Shown: positions 1-13,026, numbered from the stretch's first letter. The stretch: DNA of 64,000 bases from Chromatiaceae bacterium (GCA_024235215.1 JACKMU010000009.1:62001-126000), one strand, 5' to 3'. Made by a program: numbers and translations. The notes: generated by a model from the letters alone, not told the origin.

Positions 1-1645
1 CCCAGTATGCAAGCAAAGGGGCACTCGCCGGATTGGCGTATATGATCACGCCGGGGCGGTTCACCCGTAGGATAGGACTGGGACTTTCGGTGGGAAACTT
101 GGCCAGGCTGACGATCATCTCCTCTGCGCGTCTCCGGCTGGTGATATCGCGCACGTAGATGGTGAACACTTCTTTCAACGGCAGCTGAATCGGCTTGATC
201 GCCACCTCGACCGGAAACTGTGTGGTGTCTGCCCGTAGCGCACTCATCTCACCGCGGATCTCCCCTCTCTCCAGGCTGGCATCTGTTTCGAGCCGCTTCA
301 ACATGCGATTGAATTTCGGGTTGTCCTCGGCCCTGATGATCAACGAGGGAAAAAGTATGCCGATCACATCGTCACGCCGGTAACCGAACTCTTTTTCCGC
401 AGTGGAGTTGAACTCTATGATTTTTCCTTTCCGATCGATCGTGATGATCGGGTCCAGTGCCGCCTCCAGGATAGCCTGCTTGATCGCTTCGGACTGTTTC
501 AATTCAGTTTCGTGTTCCCGCCGCATCTCCTCGCGCGCGGTAAGTACGTTGCCGATGAACTGCTTGATCCAGTCCTCGAGAAGATAGATCTGATTACCCC
601 GTTCGATGGCCGGTTGGCGGCGCCCCAGCGCGCGCCGGGAAAAAAGTGAGATCCTGCGCAGAATCCGGTTGAGCCGCTCCGACAAGAGATAGAAAACCAG
701 TGTGAAGACAGAGATAAAGGTGGTGGCCGCCACCAGACGCTGACGCCGCTCGACCCCTTCTACCCGCTGCTGGGTCTCCTCCAGGGCGCTGCGCGGTACC
801 AGTGTCGCAAACTGCATATTCAGCACCGATCCTTCATATTGAAAGAACGACTGTGCAGTCACGACGAAATTCCTTGATACCTGCTCAATCCGGCTTCCGG
901 CTGGAACGACTCTGGAGTCGCTGCTGGAGAGAAATCGCTGCTCATCCGCATCGAACAGGCCAACCAACACACCACTGGAAGAGACTCCCTGTTGGGAGGC
1001 GAGCAGAAACTCGCTGTCCAGCGGCACCACCATCATCAGGTAGCCCATATTGGTGCCTGTTCCATCCTCGGCAACCTCGGAGATCAGGAGATAGGGTCTC
1101 CCCTCCAGGGTGGTCAGGAACGCCTGGACCCGCGATTCGGTGAGAAAACGGCGATCGACTTTCAGCAGCTCCGGTGGGAGCAGGCGCAGGTCGAGATTAT
1201 AGACCTCACGGGTTCGCCCCTGACGATCGATCAGCAGAATCTTGCCTGGTTCAACCAGACTGCGCCAAAGCGATGTCGCCGGTAGCCAGGGCGGAGGTGA
1301 AAAATAGACGGTCGGATCGCTCTCCTCCAGATCAGACCAATAGATCGGATCCAGGTAGCTGGAGAGACTGCGATGATTCGCCAGCAAACGGGTCGTCGAA
1401 GTGTGTGCTGCAACATAATTTTCGAACCGGATCAGTGTCTCCCGCGCTTGCTGCTCCAGCCTGGTCTGCAACTCCTCGTCAAAGATACTCCGCAACGCTT
1501 TTGGCTGCACCTGATCCAGCACCGCCCAGACTAGCGCACCGCAGGCCAGCCCGATGAGAATCGAAAGCAGCGTCATCGGTATACGCCGTAAATGGCCAAG
1601 CAACCAGGACTCGAGCCTTTTCAACAGCGCTGTTCTCTTTTTCAC
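1..1645 (-). CDS. Membrane PAS-domain sensor protein, C-terminus cut by window edge
   Basis: The frame opens at a GTG (1645) preceded by GGAG at good spacing and runs off the left edge, giving about 548 residues. Order: a basic N-terminus and a membrane segment near residues 17-35; a long extracytoplasmic sensor region of about 230 residues; a second membrane segment near 285-305; a linker rich in basic and coiled-coil-like sequence; one complete PAS domain, with LDPIITIDRKGKIIEFN at its start; and the beginning of a second PAS domain (ILRVNRPGVIIYANPAS). The output domain (histidine kinase, GGDEF or EAL) lies outside the window, so only a sensor role can be stated. It is transcribed away from the RDD gene that follows. 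Confidence 0.85.
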   Translation of the reverse strand, partial: MKKRTALLKRLESWLLGHLRRIPMTLLSILIGLACGALVWAVLDQVQPKALRSIFDEELQTRLEQQARETLIRFENYVAAHTSTTRLLANHRSLSSYLDPIYWSDLEESDPTVYFSPPPWLPATSLWRSLVEPGKILLIDRQGRTREVYNLDLRLLPPELLKVDRRFLTESRVQAFLTTLEGRPYLLISEVAEDGTGTNMGYLMMVVPLDSEFLLASQQGVSSSGVLVGLFDADEQRFLSSSDSRVVPAGSRIEQVSRNFVVTAQSFFQYEGSVLNMQFATLVPRSALEETQQRVEGVERRQRLVAATTFISVFTLVFYLLSERLNRILRRISLFSRRALGRRQPAIERGNQIYLLEDWIKQFIGNVLTAREEMRREHETELKQSEAIKQAILEAALDPIITIDRKGKIIEFNSTAEKEFGYRRDDVIGILFPSLIIRAEDNPKFNRMLKRLETDASLERGEIRGEMSALRADTTQFPVEVAIKPIQLPLKEVFTIYVRDITSRRRAEEMIVSLAKFPTESPSPILRVNRPGVIIYANPASAPLLAYW

Positions 1646-1836
1646 CCATCGACTCCAGCAGTTGTCACGCTTCCTCCCGACCCCGGAGCATACTCCGACA
1701 GCGCCAGCCGCTCAGATATATGCTGAATGGTGCCCTCCTGTAATGCCCAGCAGGCACCTTCGCCTCCTTCTGATCATACTATCAAGCAGCTGAACCCAGG
1801 CTATAATTGCAGATCGTTTATTGACCAGATATCGAA

Positions 1837-2304
1837 ATGAACCAGGCTATCCCATCCACATCGACCAATGCACCAGGTCTGTTCCGACGCCTCGGGGCGA
1901 TGCTCTATGATACGCTGCTGGTGACCGGGCTGCTGCTGATGGCGATCGTTCCGGTGGTCGTCCTGCTCGGTAGCATTGAGGGTTGGGACCAAATCGACAC
2001 CGGCAGTCTGCGCAGGAACCCTTTCTATATCGCCTACCTGCTCTCCGTGCCATTGCTTTTCTTTGTCGGTTTCTGGAAGCTCACGGGACAGACACTGGGG
2101 ATGCGTACCTGGCGCATACGCCTGATGGGCGACCAGGGCAACGCTGTCAGCTGGCGCGCCGCGATCGTGCGCTATTTTGCCGCCATGCTCTCCTGGGCTC
2201 CGCTCGGACTCGGCTTTCTGTGGATTCTGATCGACCCGGAGAAGCTCGCCTGGCACGATCGATTGTCGCACACTCGACTGATTCTCGTCGCAAAGGAAGA
2301 GTAG
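1837..2304 (+). CDS. RDD family membrane protein
   Basis: 155 residues with three hydrophobic segments (about 26-46, 66-80 and 104-128). The RDD signature is visible: arginines and an aspartate in the first helix (RRLGAMLYD, residues 17-25), the GMRTWRIRLM loop, and WHDRLS before the C-terminus. RDD proteins are small inner-membrane proteins; some are implicated in ion exchange, but the function of this subgroup is unknown. It stands alone on the plus strand and converges with lptG, with about 70 bases between the two stop codons. Confidence 0.85.
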   Translation: MNQAIPSTSTNAPGLFRRLGAMLYDTLLVTGLLLMAIVPVVVLLGSIEGWDQIDTGSLRRNPFYIAYLLSVPLLFFVGFWKLTGQTLGMRTWRIRLMGDQGNAVSWRAAIVRYFAAMLSWAPLGLGFLWILIDPEKLAWHDRLSHTRLILVAKEE

Positions 2305-2334
2305 CGACCGCAAGCCGAGGGAACCACTCCAACG

Positions 2335-2366
2335 AAGCCCTTGGGAGATCCATCCTGGGCTTTTCC
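2335..2366. terminator. Possible bidirectional terminator between RDD gene and lptG
   Basis: In the short gap between two convergent genes AAGCCC (2335-2340) pairs with GGGCTT (2357-2362) across a 16-base loop, followed by TTTT on the plus strand. The stem is only six pairs, so the call is weak and rests mainly on its location. Confidence 0.3.
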
Positions 2367-2373
2367 CGCTTCG

Positions 2374-3435
2374 CTAGTGCTGTTTACGCACCACCCACAG
2401 TCCGGCAGCAAGCAACAGCAGTCCGGGAAAAGCGCTGGCAAACAGCGGATTCATCTGGTAGACCACCGCCATGTTGGCGAACGACTTGGTCAACATCAGG
2501 AAAACCATACCAAGCAGCGCCCCAACGAAAATCCGCTGACCCACGCCTACCGACCTCAGCACGCCAAACACGATCGGCACCGACAAAAATACCATTACCA
2601 GGGTGACCAGCGGTGTCACCACCTTGCCCCAGAAGGCCACCTCATAGACCCGTGCCTCCTGGCCGTTTTCATGCAGGAACTCGATATACTGGTAAAGGCT
2701 CCAGATCGGTAACAACGACGGTCTCACCACGATATCGATCAGATCGGGACTGAGCATCGACTCCCAGGCGGCACTCTCCAGCTTGGTGCTGGACACAAGA
2801 TCCCCGGAAAAATGTGTCTGATGGATATCCTGCAGCAACCAATGATCCTGCTGATAAACGGCCGAGGCGGCATAGGTGGCCACCTTCAAATCCCGATTAT
2901 TGGTGAATTCGTAGATGTAGATTCCCTTCAACTCTGAGTTCGACAGAATGTAGCGGATATTGATGTACGATTTACCATCACGCGCCCAGAATCCATATTT
3001 GGTCTTGTGCGTGACCCTGTCTGCGATCTTTTCCGCACGCATCACTTCTGCATATTTTTCACTGTTGGGGGCAACCAACTCGCCGATCAACACAACCAGC
3101 AGCATGACCAAAACACCACCTTTCAGTGCAGCCAATATGATGCGCGCCAGCGAGATGCCCGCAGCCCGCATTGCGATAAGTTCCGAATGGCTGGCCAGTC
3201 CACCCACTCCGATCAGACTGCCAAGCAGTACTGCCACAGGAAAGATCTCATACGCACCCCGCGGCAGTATCAGCAACACATAGAAGAGGGCATCGATGGT
3301 TCGGTAACTTCCCCTGCCCACCTCCTCCATCTCCTCAAGCAGGGTGATGAAACCCGCCAGTGTCAACAGCACCAGCAGTGACAGCAGGATATTGACCACT
3401 ACCGTCCCGCCTATATAGCGGTCCAGTTTTCTCAT
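2374..3435 (-). CDS. lptG: LPS export system permease LptG
   Basis: One of the two inner-membrane permeases of the LptB2FGC complex, which extracts lipopolysaccharide from the inner membrane and passes it to the LptA bridge. 353 residues, the usual length, counting from the ATG at 3435 (MRKLDRYIGGTVV). There are three N-terminal membrane segments (about 10-31, 50-80, 100-122), a central periplasmic beta-jellyroll of about 150 residues, and three C-terminal segments. The frame is open further upstream, but that part lies inside lptF. The start overlaps the lptF stop by four bases (ATGA), indicating translational coupling. Confidence 0.95.
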   Translation of the reverse strand: MRKLDRYIGGTVVVNILLSLLVLLTLAGFITLLEEMEEVGRGSYRTIDALFYVLLILPRGAYEIFPVAVLLGSLIGVGGLASHSELIAMRAAGISLARIILAALKGGVLVMLLVVLIGELVAPNSEKYAEVMRAEKIADRVTHKTKYGFWARDGKSYINIRYILSNSELKGIYIYEFTNNRDLKVATYAASAVYQQDHWLLQDIHQTHFSGDLVSSTKLESAAWESMLSPDLIDIVVRPSLLPIWSLYQYIEFLHENGQEARVYEVAFWGKVVTPLVTLVMVFLSVPIVFGVLRSVGVGQRIFVGALLGMVFLMLTKSFANMAVVYQMNPLFASAFPGLLLLAAGLWVVRKQH

Positions 3436-4526
3436 CTGAGCGACCTCTGCATGATCCGGCTGAAGTGGTTTGAGCGGTAGTAGACAACGAGGCCGGTGAG
3501 CAGCAGCATCAACGGATGCACCCACCAGCGTCCCATCCATGCGGGCGTCACACCCGACTCCATCCAGGCGCCGGAAAGCGCCATCAGGTTGATGAATAGC
3601 AGGTAAAATAGAATCGCCAGCACCAGACGCCCATAGATGCCTTCTCTGGGCAGGCCGTAACTCAGCGGAATACTGATGACGGTGAAGACAAGCACCGCCG
3701 TCGGCAGCATAAAACGGTACTCCAGTTCAACCCGGTAACTGATGTCGTCACTCTCCAGCAGTGAGGAGGTGGGCATGGAGCGCACCCTGGTCCGCGGCAG
3801 ATGTTCCGGTGCAATGTTGAGCTTGAGTCCGTATTCCGCAAACTCACCAATGGTAAAACTGTTATACCCGGGGATTCCTTCGTAACGACGTCCTTCATTC
3901 AACACCACGTAGCTTTCACCGGTCTCCTCGTCGACGTATCTGTACCCCTCCTCGGAGACGATCAGTCCCAGAACACCATGCTGGCGATTCTGTACAAAAA
4001 CCTGTTTCAGGCGTGTTCTGTCGTCACTGATTTCACCCACGTAGAAAACCAGGTCTCCCTGGTTGAACTCATTGAAGCGACCGGCAACGGCCGAATTGAA
4101 TTCGGACTGAAGATCTCTTTCCTTGAACAATACTTCATTGACCGCGTTGGCCCAGGGACGCAGATCAAGCGACAGCCAGGTAACCATCAGGGTGACCGGC
4201 ACCGCTGCCAGCAACACGGCACGAAATATCCGCAGCGTTCCGATTCCGCAGGCAGCAAGCGCTGTCATCTCACTATGCCGCTGCATTTGACCCAATGTAT
4301 AGAGTATCGACAGAAAAAAGGCGGGTGGTGTGATCGCACCAGACACTCTGAGCGCCTCTACTCCAACCAGTTTGAGCATCACATCCTGGCTTAGATTCCC
4401 AGCCGCTGCTTCACCCAGAAAACGCATGTAGCCACTTCCAGCCAGCACCAGCAGTAAGATCAGCGTGATCGCGAGAAATGATTTGGTCACTTCCCACAGG
4501 ATGTACCTATCGATAATTGACAACAT
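3432..4526 (-). CDS. lptF: LPS export system permease LptF
   Basis: Partner permease of LptG in the LptB2FGC lipopolysaccharide exporter. 364 residues from the ATG at 4526 (MLSIIDRYILWEV), which matches the conserved LptF N-terminus better than the ten-residue longer frame. Six membrane segments flank a periplasmic jellyroll domain; the C-terminal helices begin around residue 275 with FMLPTAVLVFTVISIPLSYG. It is divergent from pepA, the common arrangement in gammaproteobacteria, and coupled to lptG by an ATGA overlap. The ATPase gene lptB is not in the window. Confidence 0.95.
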   Translation of the reverse strand: MLSIIDRYILWEVTKSFLAITLILLLVLAGSGYMRFLGEAAAGNLSQDVMLKLVGVEALRVSGAITPPAFFLSILYTLGQMQRHSEMTALAACGIGTLRIFRAVLLAAVPVTLMVTWLSLDLRPWANAVNEVLFKERDLQSEFNSAVAGRFNEFNQGDLVFYVGEISDDRTRLKQVFVQNRQHGVLGLIVSEEGYRYVDEETGESYVVLNEGRRYEGIPGYNSFTIGEFAEYGLKLNIAPEHLPRTRVRSMPTSSLLESDDISYRVELEYRFMLPTAVLVFTVISIPLSYGLPREGIYGRLVLAILFYLLFINLMALSGAWMESGVTPAWMGRWWVHPLMLLLTGLVVYYRSNHFSRIMQRSLR

Positions 4527-4697
4527 ACAGCGTGCCGATGCGATGCTCTGTATCAACCGGAAACGCCAAGGATATCAGGCCTGTGGCAATTACCCAAAGT
4601 TCTTGTAGACTAGTGGCACACTTGGTTGACGGGAACGGCGTAGCGACCCAACCATGCACGCTGCAAAAAGTCTCGACAGCATCAATTCGGAGCTTGA

Positions 4698-6197
4698 ATG
4701 GAATATCTATTGAAAAGCGGCGATCCTGCCGGACTGAAGACATCCTGCCTGGTCGTCGGCATATACGCCCGTGGCGAACTGTCCCAAACAGCTGCTGAGC
4801 TGGACCAGGCCAGTGGCGGCGAGATCCGCCGATTCCTCAAGCGGGGAGACTTCCAGGGCCGCGCCGAGCAGGCACAGTTTCTCTACGACCTACCCAACAT
4901 CAGCAGTGGACGCTTGCTGCTGATCGGGCTGGGTCCGCGCAAGGAGTTCACTTTGAACGCCTTCAGAAAAGCCTGCGCCAGAGCGGCAACAGCGCTGAAT
5001 GACTCCCATGCGATCGAAGCGGTTACTACGCTGCCAATACTCGAAAGTGAGAGTAGTAATCTGTATACACGACTGCGTGAAGCTATCATCGCCGGTGAGG
5101 GTGCGCTCTACCGCTTCGATCAGTGTAAGAGTGATGTCGAAAAGCGCCCTCGTCCAATCAGAAAAATCGGTCTGTTTATTGGCCTGCAACGTAAAAACAG
5201 GCTGTTGGAGAGCGCCGTCCTGCATGGTCGGAGTATTGCCGCTGGGATTCATTATGCCCGCGATCTGGGCAATCTGCCGGGCAATATCTGTACCCCGACC
5301 TACCTGGCGGACCAGGCCAGGGCATTGGGAAGTAAGTCACAGAGACTGAAAGTCCAGGTACTGGAAGAGAAGCAGATGGCGGAGCTTGGCATGGGTGCCC
5401 TGCTCTCCGTCAGTCGGGGCAGCCGCCAGCCGGCCAAGCTGATCGTGATGGAGTACCAAGGCAGTGCGGCAGACGCGCGACCGATAGTGCTGGTGGGCAA
5501 GGGACTCACCTTCGATGCCGGCGGCATCTCGATCAAACCCGCCGCCGCGATGGATGAGATGAAATACGACATGTGTGGCGGGGCCAGCGTACTGGGCGTG
5601 ATAGCTGCCTGTGTCGAGTTGGCACCTCCGATCAATCTGATCGGTGTCGTGCCTTCATCCGAGAACCTGCCCGATGGAGATGCCAATAAACCCGGGGATA
5701 TCGTCACCAGCATGTCGGGACAGACGATCGAAGTGCTCAATACAGACGCGGAGGGAAGATTGATATTGTGTGATGCGCTAACCTATTCCGAGCGTTATCA
5801 TCCCGCTGCAATCATCGACATCGCCACACTCACAGGCGCCTGCGTCATCGCACTCGGTGCCCAGGCGTCCGGACTGCTCAGCAACGATGACAAGCTGGCG
5901 GGTGAACTGCTGGAAGCAGGTATCGCCAGCGGGGATCGCGCCTGGCAGCTGCCGCTGTGGGAGGAGTATCAGAGCGCACTGGACAGCAACTTCGCCGACA
6001 TGGCCAATGTTGGCAACCGCAGTGCCGGTACAATTACCGCTGCCTGTTTTCTCTCGCGTTTCACCAAAAAGATGAAATGGGCTCATCTGGATATTGCCGG
6101 CACTGCCTGGAAGAGTGGCGCAGAGAAAGGTGCCACCGGTCGACCGGTTGCGCTGCTGGTGCAATTTCTGCTGAAGCGCTGCGGCCTGTCTGGCTGA
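4698..6197 (+). CDS. pepA: Leucyl aminopeptidase PepA (M17)
   Basis: Dinuclear-metal cytosolic aminopeptidase. The E. coli homologue also binds DNA in Xer recombination and carAB control; whether this one does is unknown. 499 residues, full length. The catalytic core is intact: VGKGLTFDAGG with the metal-binding lysine at about residue 268, KYDMCGGASV, and the signature NTDAEGRL at about 348-355. The ATG is preceded by GGAG five to six bases upstream. It is followed directly by holC, with a one-base TGATG overlap, so the two are very likely cotranscribed. Confidence 0.96.
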   Translation: MEYLLKSGDPAGLKTSCLVVGIYARGELSQTAAELDQASGGEIRRFLKRGDFQGRAEQAQFLYDLPNISSGRLLLIGLGPRKEFTLNAFRKACARAATALNDSHAIEAVTTLPILESESSNLYTRLREAIIAGEGALYRFDQCKSDVEKRPRPIRKIGLFIGLQRKNRLLESAVLHGRSIAAGIHYARDLGNLPGNICTPTYLADQARALGSKSQRLKVQVLEEKQMAELGMGALLSVSRGSRQPAKLIVMEYQGSAADARPIVLVGKGLTFDAGGISIKPAAAMDEMKYDMCGGASVLGVIAACVELAPPINLIGVVPSSENLPDGDANKPGDIVTSMSGQTIEVLNTDAEGRLILCDALTYSERYHPAAIIDIATLTGACVIALGAQASGLLSNDDKLAGELLEAGIASGDRAWQLPLWEEYQSALDSNFADMANVGNRSAGTITAACFLSRFTKKMKWAHLDIAGTAWKSGAEKGATGRPVALLVQFLLKRCGLSG

Positions 6198-6628
6198 TGA
6201 CCCAGGTAGACTTCTACGTGCTCAGCGAAGCGGCTCAGAGCGACCGCTATACCCTGGCGTGCCGGCTGGCAGAAAAAGCCTGGCAACAAGGCAGGCGTAT
6301 TTATGTGCACACCGGTTCAGACGCCGAATCGAGAGAGATGGACAAACTGCTCTGGACCTTTCGTCAGGGCAGTTTTCTACCCCACGGACTGGTACACGAC
6401 GCCGATCCGGCGTTGACCCCGATCCTGATCGGTAATAGTGAAAGCGGCGGTGACGAGCATGATGTACTGATCAATCTGGCTGCTGAGGTGCCGACCTTCT
6501 TCAGCCGTTTCGAACGGGTTATTGAACCACTTGATAGCAATAGTAATGTTCGTAGTGCTGGCCGCGCCCGTTACCGTTTTTACCGCGATCGGGGTTATCC
6601 CCTGAACAGCCACGATATCCAGCGGTGA
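6197..6628 (+). CDS. holC: DNA polymerase III chi subunit HolC
   Basis: Clamp-loader accessory subunit that links the replicase to SSB-coated DNA. 143 residues from the ATG at 6197, close to the 147 of E. coli. Typical sequence is present: the opening TQVDFYVL, the basic segment RIYVHTGSD, DKLLWTFRQGSFLPHG, DVLINLAAEVPTFFSRFERVIE, and a C-terminal GRARYRFYRDRGYPLNSHDI. The start overlaps the pepA stop by one base. The stop overlaps the GTG start of the next small gene, so all three look like one operon. Confidence 0.95.
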   Translation: MTQVDFYVLSEAAQSDRYTLACRLAEKAWQQGRRIYVHTGSDAESREMDKLLWTFRQGSFLPHGLVHDADPALTPILIGNSESGGDEHDVLINLAAEVPTFFSRFERVIEPLDSNSNVRSAGRARYRFYRDRGYPLNSHDIQR

Positions 6629-6990
6629 AGAAACGAGAGAAAAAGAGCGATGAGTGTTCCCTGGATCAGAAGCAGTTCCCGGTAGATACGCTCGGCATAC
6701 CCATTCTGGTCGATGTGGTATCGAATGCTGATACCAAGGAGCTTCAGAATGGCCGCGCAGATGAAGGCAACCACTCACAGGCAAACCGGGAGGCCGACGA
6801 AAGTCATGCGACAGCAGGGGCCATCGGGCTCGAGTTCGACCGACTCTGCGAGCAAATCAGCGATGAACTGGCTGACGAAATAGTCACCAGGATAAAACCG
6901 CTGGTGAGAAAAAAGGTGCGTGCCGTATTGAAAACCTATCGTACGGATTTACAGCAACTTACCGACAGTGAGAAACCACTCTCCAAGTGA
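6625..6990 (+). CDS. Small acidic/basic protein of unknown function downstream of holC
   Basis: 121 residues from a GTG that overlaps the holC stop (GTGA), which suggests translational coupling. The N-terminal two thirds is polar and low in complexity. The last 50 residues look like an amphipathic helical pair (FDRLCEQISDELADEI, then RIKPLVRKKVRAVLKTY). No signal peptide, membrane segment or catalytic motif is visible. I do not recognise a family. In many gammaproteobacteria valS follows holC directly or after a small gene; here valS is absent and nothing recognisable follows. Confidence 0.65.
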   Translation: MKKREKKSDECSLDQKQFPVDTLGIPILVDVVSNADTKELQNGRADEGNHSQANREADESHATAGAIGLEFDRLCEQISDELADEIVTRIKPLVRKKVRAVLKTYRTDLQQLTDSEKPLSK

Positions 6991-7414
6991 CAAACACTTG
7001 AGAAAATACGAACGAACAGCAACGCTGACCGGAAAAAAACCATCACAACCGAAGGGACTGGATGGAAATTTGAGGTAGCGCGATGCGGATACACTGTTTT
7101 TGGATAAAACCTTGCAACACAGCCAGTATTCACTACGCGACCAGTTCCCGACTTCAGCCGGATTGGCGCTAAGGCAGGTAAACGAAACCCGTGACGGGAT
7201 AAGACGCAGCTACCGTGCGAGATGATACTGAGCCGGCGGCTTACATCTCATACGTCAGCCAACTGGTCTATCCATCAGTGCGCGCTCTATACGCTGAGCA
7301 GTCCGATCAAATGCTCGCCACAAAGAGTCGACTCTGCCGCTCGAAGCTTCAGGTGCATGGATCGACCCGGAAGAGCAGTCGATCGGCACACACCTGCTGC
7401 GCATGTCCGGAGAT
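6991..7414. other. Intergenic stretch with no supported gene
   Basis: The 424 bases between the holC operon and the convergent CBS-domain gene contain two overlapping short open frames (67 and 84 codons from about 7215). Neither has a ribosome-binding site or protein-like composition. No tRNA, hairpin terminator or repeat was found by eye. This is where valS might be expected by synteny. Confidence 0.5.
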
Positions 7415-7798
7415 CTAGCGCTCCAACAGATCAGTCAAGGCGCGAAACAGATCTGTTTCGGTCAAGACTCCGATAACATGTTTGCTGCCATCGATCACCG
7501 GAAGGCAGCCGATGCGGTTTTCATGCATCTGCTTCACCGCAGTGGAGAGATTCACATCAGCGGGAATGGTCAATACCGGAGAGTGCATCACTTCGGCAAT
7601 TTCCGCTGGAGCCTCTTTGAAAACGCGTGCTGCCAGCTGCAGATCGCGCCGGGTCACTATGCCGACCACCTGATTGTCGCTGTCGACTACCGGCAGGTGG
7701 TGCATGTTCTTACTTTCCATGATTTCAAAGGCGATATCGTAGTTGTCATCTCTGTGCACGGTTATCGGTGCCGAGGTCATATAGTCTTTAACCAGCAT
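7415..7798 (-). CDS. CBS-domain pair protein
   Basis: 127 residues made of two CBS domains (about 1-60 and 66-127), each ending in the usual pattern (VVGIVTRRDL and VIGVLTETDLF). Stand-alone CBS pairs bind adenosyl nucleotides and regulate partner proteins. The ligand and partner here are unknown. The ATG at 7798 (MLVKDYMT) is chosen because AAGGAG lies just upstream; an eight-residue longer frame lacks one. Monocistronic in this view, with about 200 bases separating it from parC. Confidence 0.9.
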   Translation of the reverse strand: MLVKDYMTSAPITVHRDDNYDIAFEIMESKNMHHLPVVDSDNQVVGIVTRRDLQLAARVFKEAPAEIAEVMHSPVLTIPADVNLSTAVKQMHENRIGCLPVIDGSKHVIGVLTETDLFRALTDLLER

Positions 7799-8004
7799 TG
7801 CTAAACTCCTTCTGCCTGCCATTCGGGGTGAGAATCACCTTTAGGTATAAACTATGATTATACGTATTCTAATTACACACGAAAAGCAGGGCCTGTGAAA
7901 AATCATCTTTTTCCTACCAAGGAGCGATTGAGAAGATGCTGAGTCATTCAACGCTACGATAGGGTACTGTGCAACAACCGACCTGTCCCGTTCCACCCCA
8001 AGGG

Positions 8005-10260
8005 CTACTGCACTTCTACCTCAGCACCCTCTACCCGCTGAAAACCACGGGGTAGCTTGTTACCTCGCCGGCCGCGTTCGCCGTGGTAGCTATCCAGATC
8101 CGACCCTTTCAGTTTCAAGTAGCGTTTTCCCGAGTAAACCACCAGTACACCGCCGTCAGGAACCGCGACCAGTGCAGTCAGATACTCCTCCCGTGCCGCC
8201 ACGCGCCTGAGTGGAATGCTGATGATCTTGTTACCCTTGCCCTTGGATAGGGCCGGCAGTTCCGATACCGGAAATACTAACATCCGCCCCTCGTTGCTGA
8301 TCGCCACCAACCGGTCCGACGCGGGATCCGTGATACGCGAAGGCTGCATCACCCTGGCCCCGGCCGGCAATGTCAACAGCGCTTTACCGGCTCTGTTTTT
8401 GCTGAGCATATCCTTCAACTGCACTATAAATCCGTAACCTGCATCCGAAGCCAGCAGATACCAGCTCAGCTCATCGCCACCAAGCAGCGCGGTAAAAGTT
8501 GCCCCCGCCGGCGGGCTGAGCCGCCCGGTCAGCGGTTCCCCCTGGCTGCGTGCGGATGGGAGCGTGTGTGCCGGCAGCGCATAGCTTCGACCGAACGAAT
8601 CGAGAAAAACAACCAGCTGATTACTGCGCAGACGCGCCGAACCCAGATAGCTGTCACCCGCCTTGTAGCTGAGGCTGGCAGGATCTATCTCATGCCCCTT
8701 GGCTGCCCGCACCCAACCCTTTTCGGAGAGCAGCACGGTAACCGCTTCGCTCGGCGTCACTTCGTTCTCGCTCAGCACCTCGGCAACCGGCCGCTCCACC
8801 AATGGGGAGCGACGCGCATCACCGTACTTTTCGGTATCCGCTTCGATCTCGCGACGAATCAAGGTGCGCATGCGCTGCTTCGAGGCGAGAAGTTTCTCCA
8901 GACGCGCCAGCTCATCCGCCAGCTCCGCCTGTTCAGCGCGGATCTTCATCTCCTCCAACCGGGCTAACTGGCGCAATTTGGTGTCCAGCACATAATCCGC
9001 CTGAAGTTCGGTCAGATTGAAACGGGCCATCAACACCGGCTTGGGCTGCTCTTCGCTGCGAATGATCCTGATCACCTCATCGAGGTTGAGAAACGCGATC
9101 AGCAGTCCCTCCAACAGATGCAGGCGATCGCGCACTTTACCGAGCCGATACTCCAGACGCCTGCGCACCGTCTCCTGACGAAAATGCAGCCACTCCTGCA
9201 GCAGATCGCGCAAGTTCTTAACCTGCGGCCGGCCGTTCAATCCGATCACATTCATGTTGACGCGGTAACTGCGCTCCAAGTCGGTGGAGGCGAACAGATG
9301 CGACATCAACCGTGCCACATCGATCCGGTTGGAACGCGGCACGATCACCAGCCGGGTGGGATTCTCATGGTCGGATTCATCCCGCAGATCCTCCACCATA
9401 GGCAGCTTTTTCGCCTGCATCTGTGCCGCGATCTGCTCCAGCACTTTGGCTCCGGAAACCTGATGTGGCAGCGCGGTTATCACGATATCGCCCTGCTCGC
9501 GTTCATACCGGGCGCGCATGCGCACACTGCCGGTGCCGGTAAGATAGTTTCTGCGTAACTCGTCGAGTGGTGTGATGATTTCCGCCTCGGTCGGGTAGTC
9601 AGGTCCGGGCAGGTGTTCACACAACTCTTCAAGCGAACTCGCGGGGTTCTCCAGCAGCTGAATGCAGGCGCGGGCAACTTCGCGCAGGTTGTGCGGAGGA
9701 ATGTCTGTCGCCATGCCGACCGCGATACCGGTCGTTCCATTGAGCAGCAGATTGGGAAGTCGCGCCGGCAACACCACCGGTTCATCCAGGCTGCCGTCGA
9801 AATTCGGCGTCCAGTCGACTGTACCCTGTCCCAGTTCGGCCAACAGCAGCTGGGCATAGGAGGTCAAACGCGCCTCAGTGTAGCGCATGGCGGCGAACGA
9901 TTTGGGATCGTCCGGAGAGCCCCAGTTGCCCTGGCCGTCGATCAGAGGATAGCGATAAGAGAACGACTGAGCCATCAACACCATCGCTTCATAGCAGGCG
10001 CTATCGCCGTGCGGATGGAATTTACCCAGCACATCACCCACGGTACGTGCCGATTTCTTATGTTTCGCAGCCGCCGAAAGGCCCAGTTCGGACATGGCAT
10101 AGATGATACGGCGCTGGACCGGCTTCAAGCCATCACCGATATGCGGCAGCGCCCGATCCAAGATCACGTACATGGAATAATCCAGATACGCTTTTTCGGT
10201 AAACTGTCTCAGCGGCATCTGCTCGATGCCATCCGAACTCTGATCTGTACCGTTTGCCAT
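8005..10260 (-). CDS. parC: DNA topoisomerase IV subunit A ParC
   Basis: Breakage-reunion subunit of topoisomerase IV, which decatenates daughter chromosomes with ParE. 751 residues from the ATG at 10260. Visible are the winged-helix domain with the active-site tyrosine at about residue 127 ([10 protein letters not shown]), the tower and coiled-coil, and a C-terminal beta-pinwheel ending in KLPRGFQRV. The quinolone-determining segment [11 protein letters not shown] carries Ser87 and Glu91, equivalent to the sensitive-type Ser80 and Glu84 of E. coli. A TTG 13 codons upstream is an alternative start; neither start has a clear ribosome-binding site. It follows parE and a CNP1-like gene on the same strand. 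Confidence 0.95.
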   Translation of the reverse strand: MANGTDQSSDGIEQMPLRQFTEKAYLDYSMYVILDRALPHIGDGLKPVQRRIIYAMSELGLSAAAKHKKSARTVGDVLGKFHPHGDSACYEAMVLMAQSFSYRYPLIDGQGNWGSPDDPKSFAAMRYTEARLTSYAQLLLAELGQGTVDWTPNFDGSLDEPVVLPARLPNLLLNGTTGIAVGMATDIPPHNLREVARACIQLLENPASSLEELCEHLPGPDYPTEAEIITPLDELRRNYLTGTGSVRMRARYEREQGDIVITALPHQVSGAKVLEQIAAQMQAKKLPMVEDLRDESDHENPTRLVIVPRSNRIDVARLMSHLFASTDLERSYRVNMNVIGLNGRPQVKNLRDLLQEWLHFRQETVRRRLEYRLGKVRDRLHLLEGLLIAFLNLDEVIRIIRSEEQPKPVLMARFNLTELQADYVLDTKLRQLARLEEMKIRAEQAELADELARLEKLLASKQRMRTLIRREIEADTEKYGDARRSPLVERPVAEVLSENEVTPSEAVTVLLSEKGWVRAAKGHEIDPASLSYKAGDSYLGSARLRSNQLVVFLDSFGRSYALPAHTLPSARSQGEPLTGRLSPPAGATFTALLGGDELSWYLLASDAGYGFIVQLKDMLSKNRAGKALLTLPAGARVMQPSRITDPASDRLVAISNEGRMLVFPVSELPALSKGKGNKIISIPLRRVAAREEYLTALVAVPDGGVLVVYSGKRYLKLKGSDLDSYHGERGRRGNKLPRGFQRVEGAEVEVQ

Positions 10261-10412
10261 AGGGTTGGGTGTGACTCGCAGGGTTTCCGATAAGAGCAAT
10301 CCGGCCGGGCATGATACGGGATGTCGTGTCTATTGTCACAAAAAGGGTGGGTGCAGGCTGCTGTCCCACCCGAATCCGGAAGCAGACAGCAGGCTGCACC
10401 AATGCCGGTCAT

Positions 10413-12907
<2,495 letters not shown>

Positions 12908-13026
12908 TCAGGGCCGCTCACCGCTACCGCAGCGGGGCAACAGTGCGTTAAACAGCTCCTTGTTCCACAGTCGCGCTGCACATTTTCCGAGTAAAACAAA
13001 CCCCGTTCCGATCACCGGATCCGCGG

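Noticed and set aside
7215..7476. Two overlapping 67- and 84-codon frames
   Set aside because: No ribosome-binding site, arginine/serine-rich out-of-frame composition and no codon preference; regarded as chance frames.
8005..10260. Quinolone-resistance substitutions in ParC
   Set aside because: The determining positions are Ser and Glu ([11 protein letters not shown]), the sensitive type.
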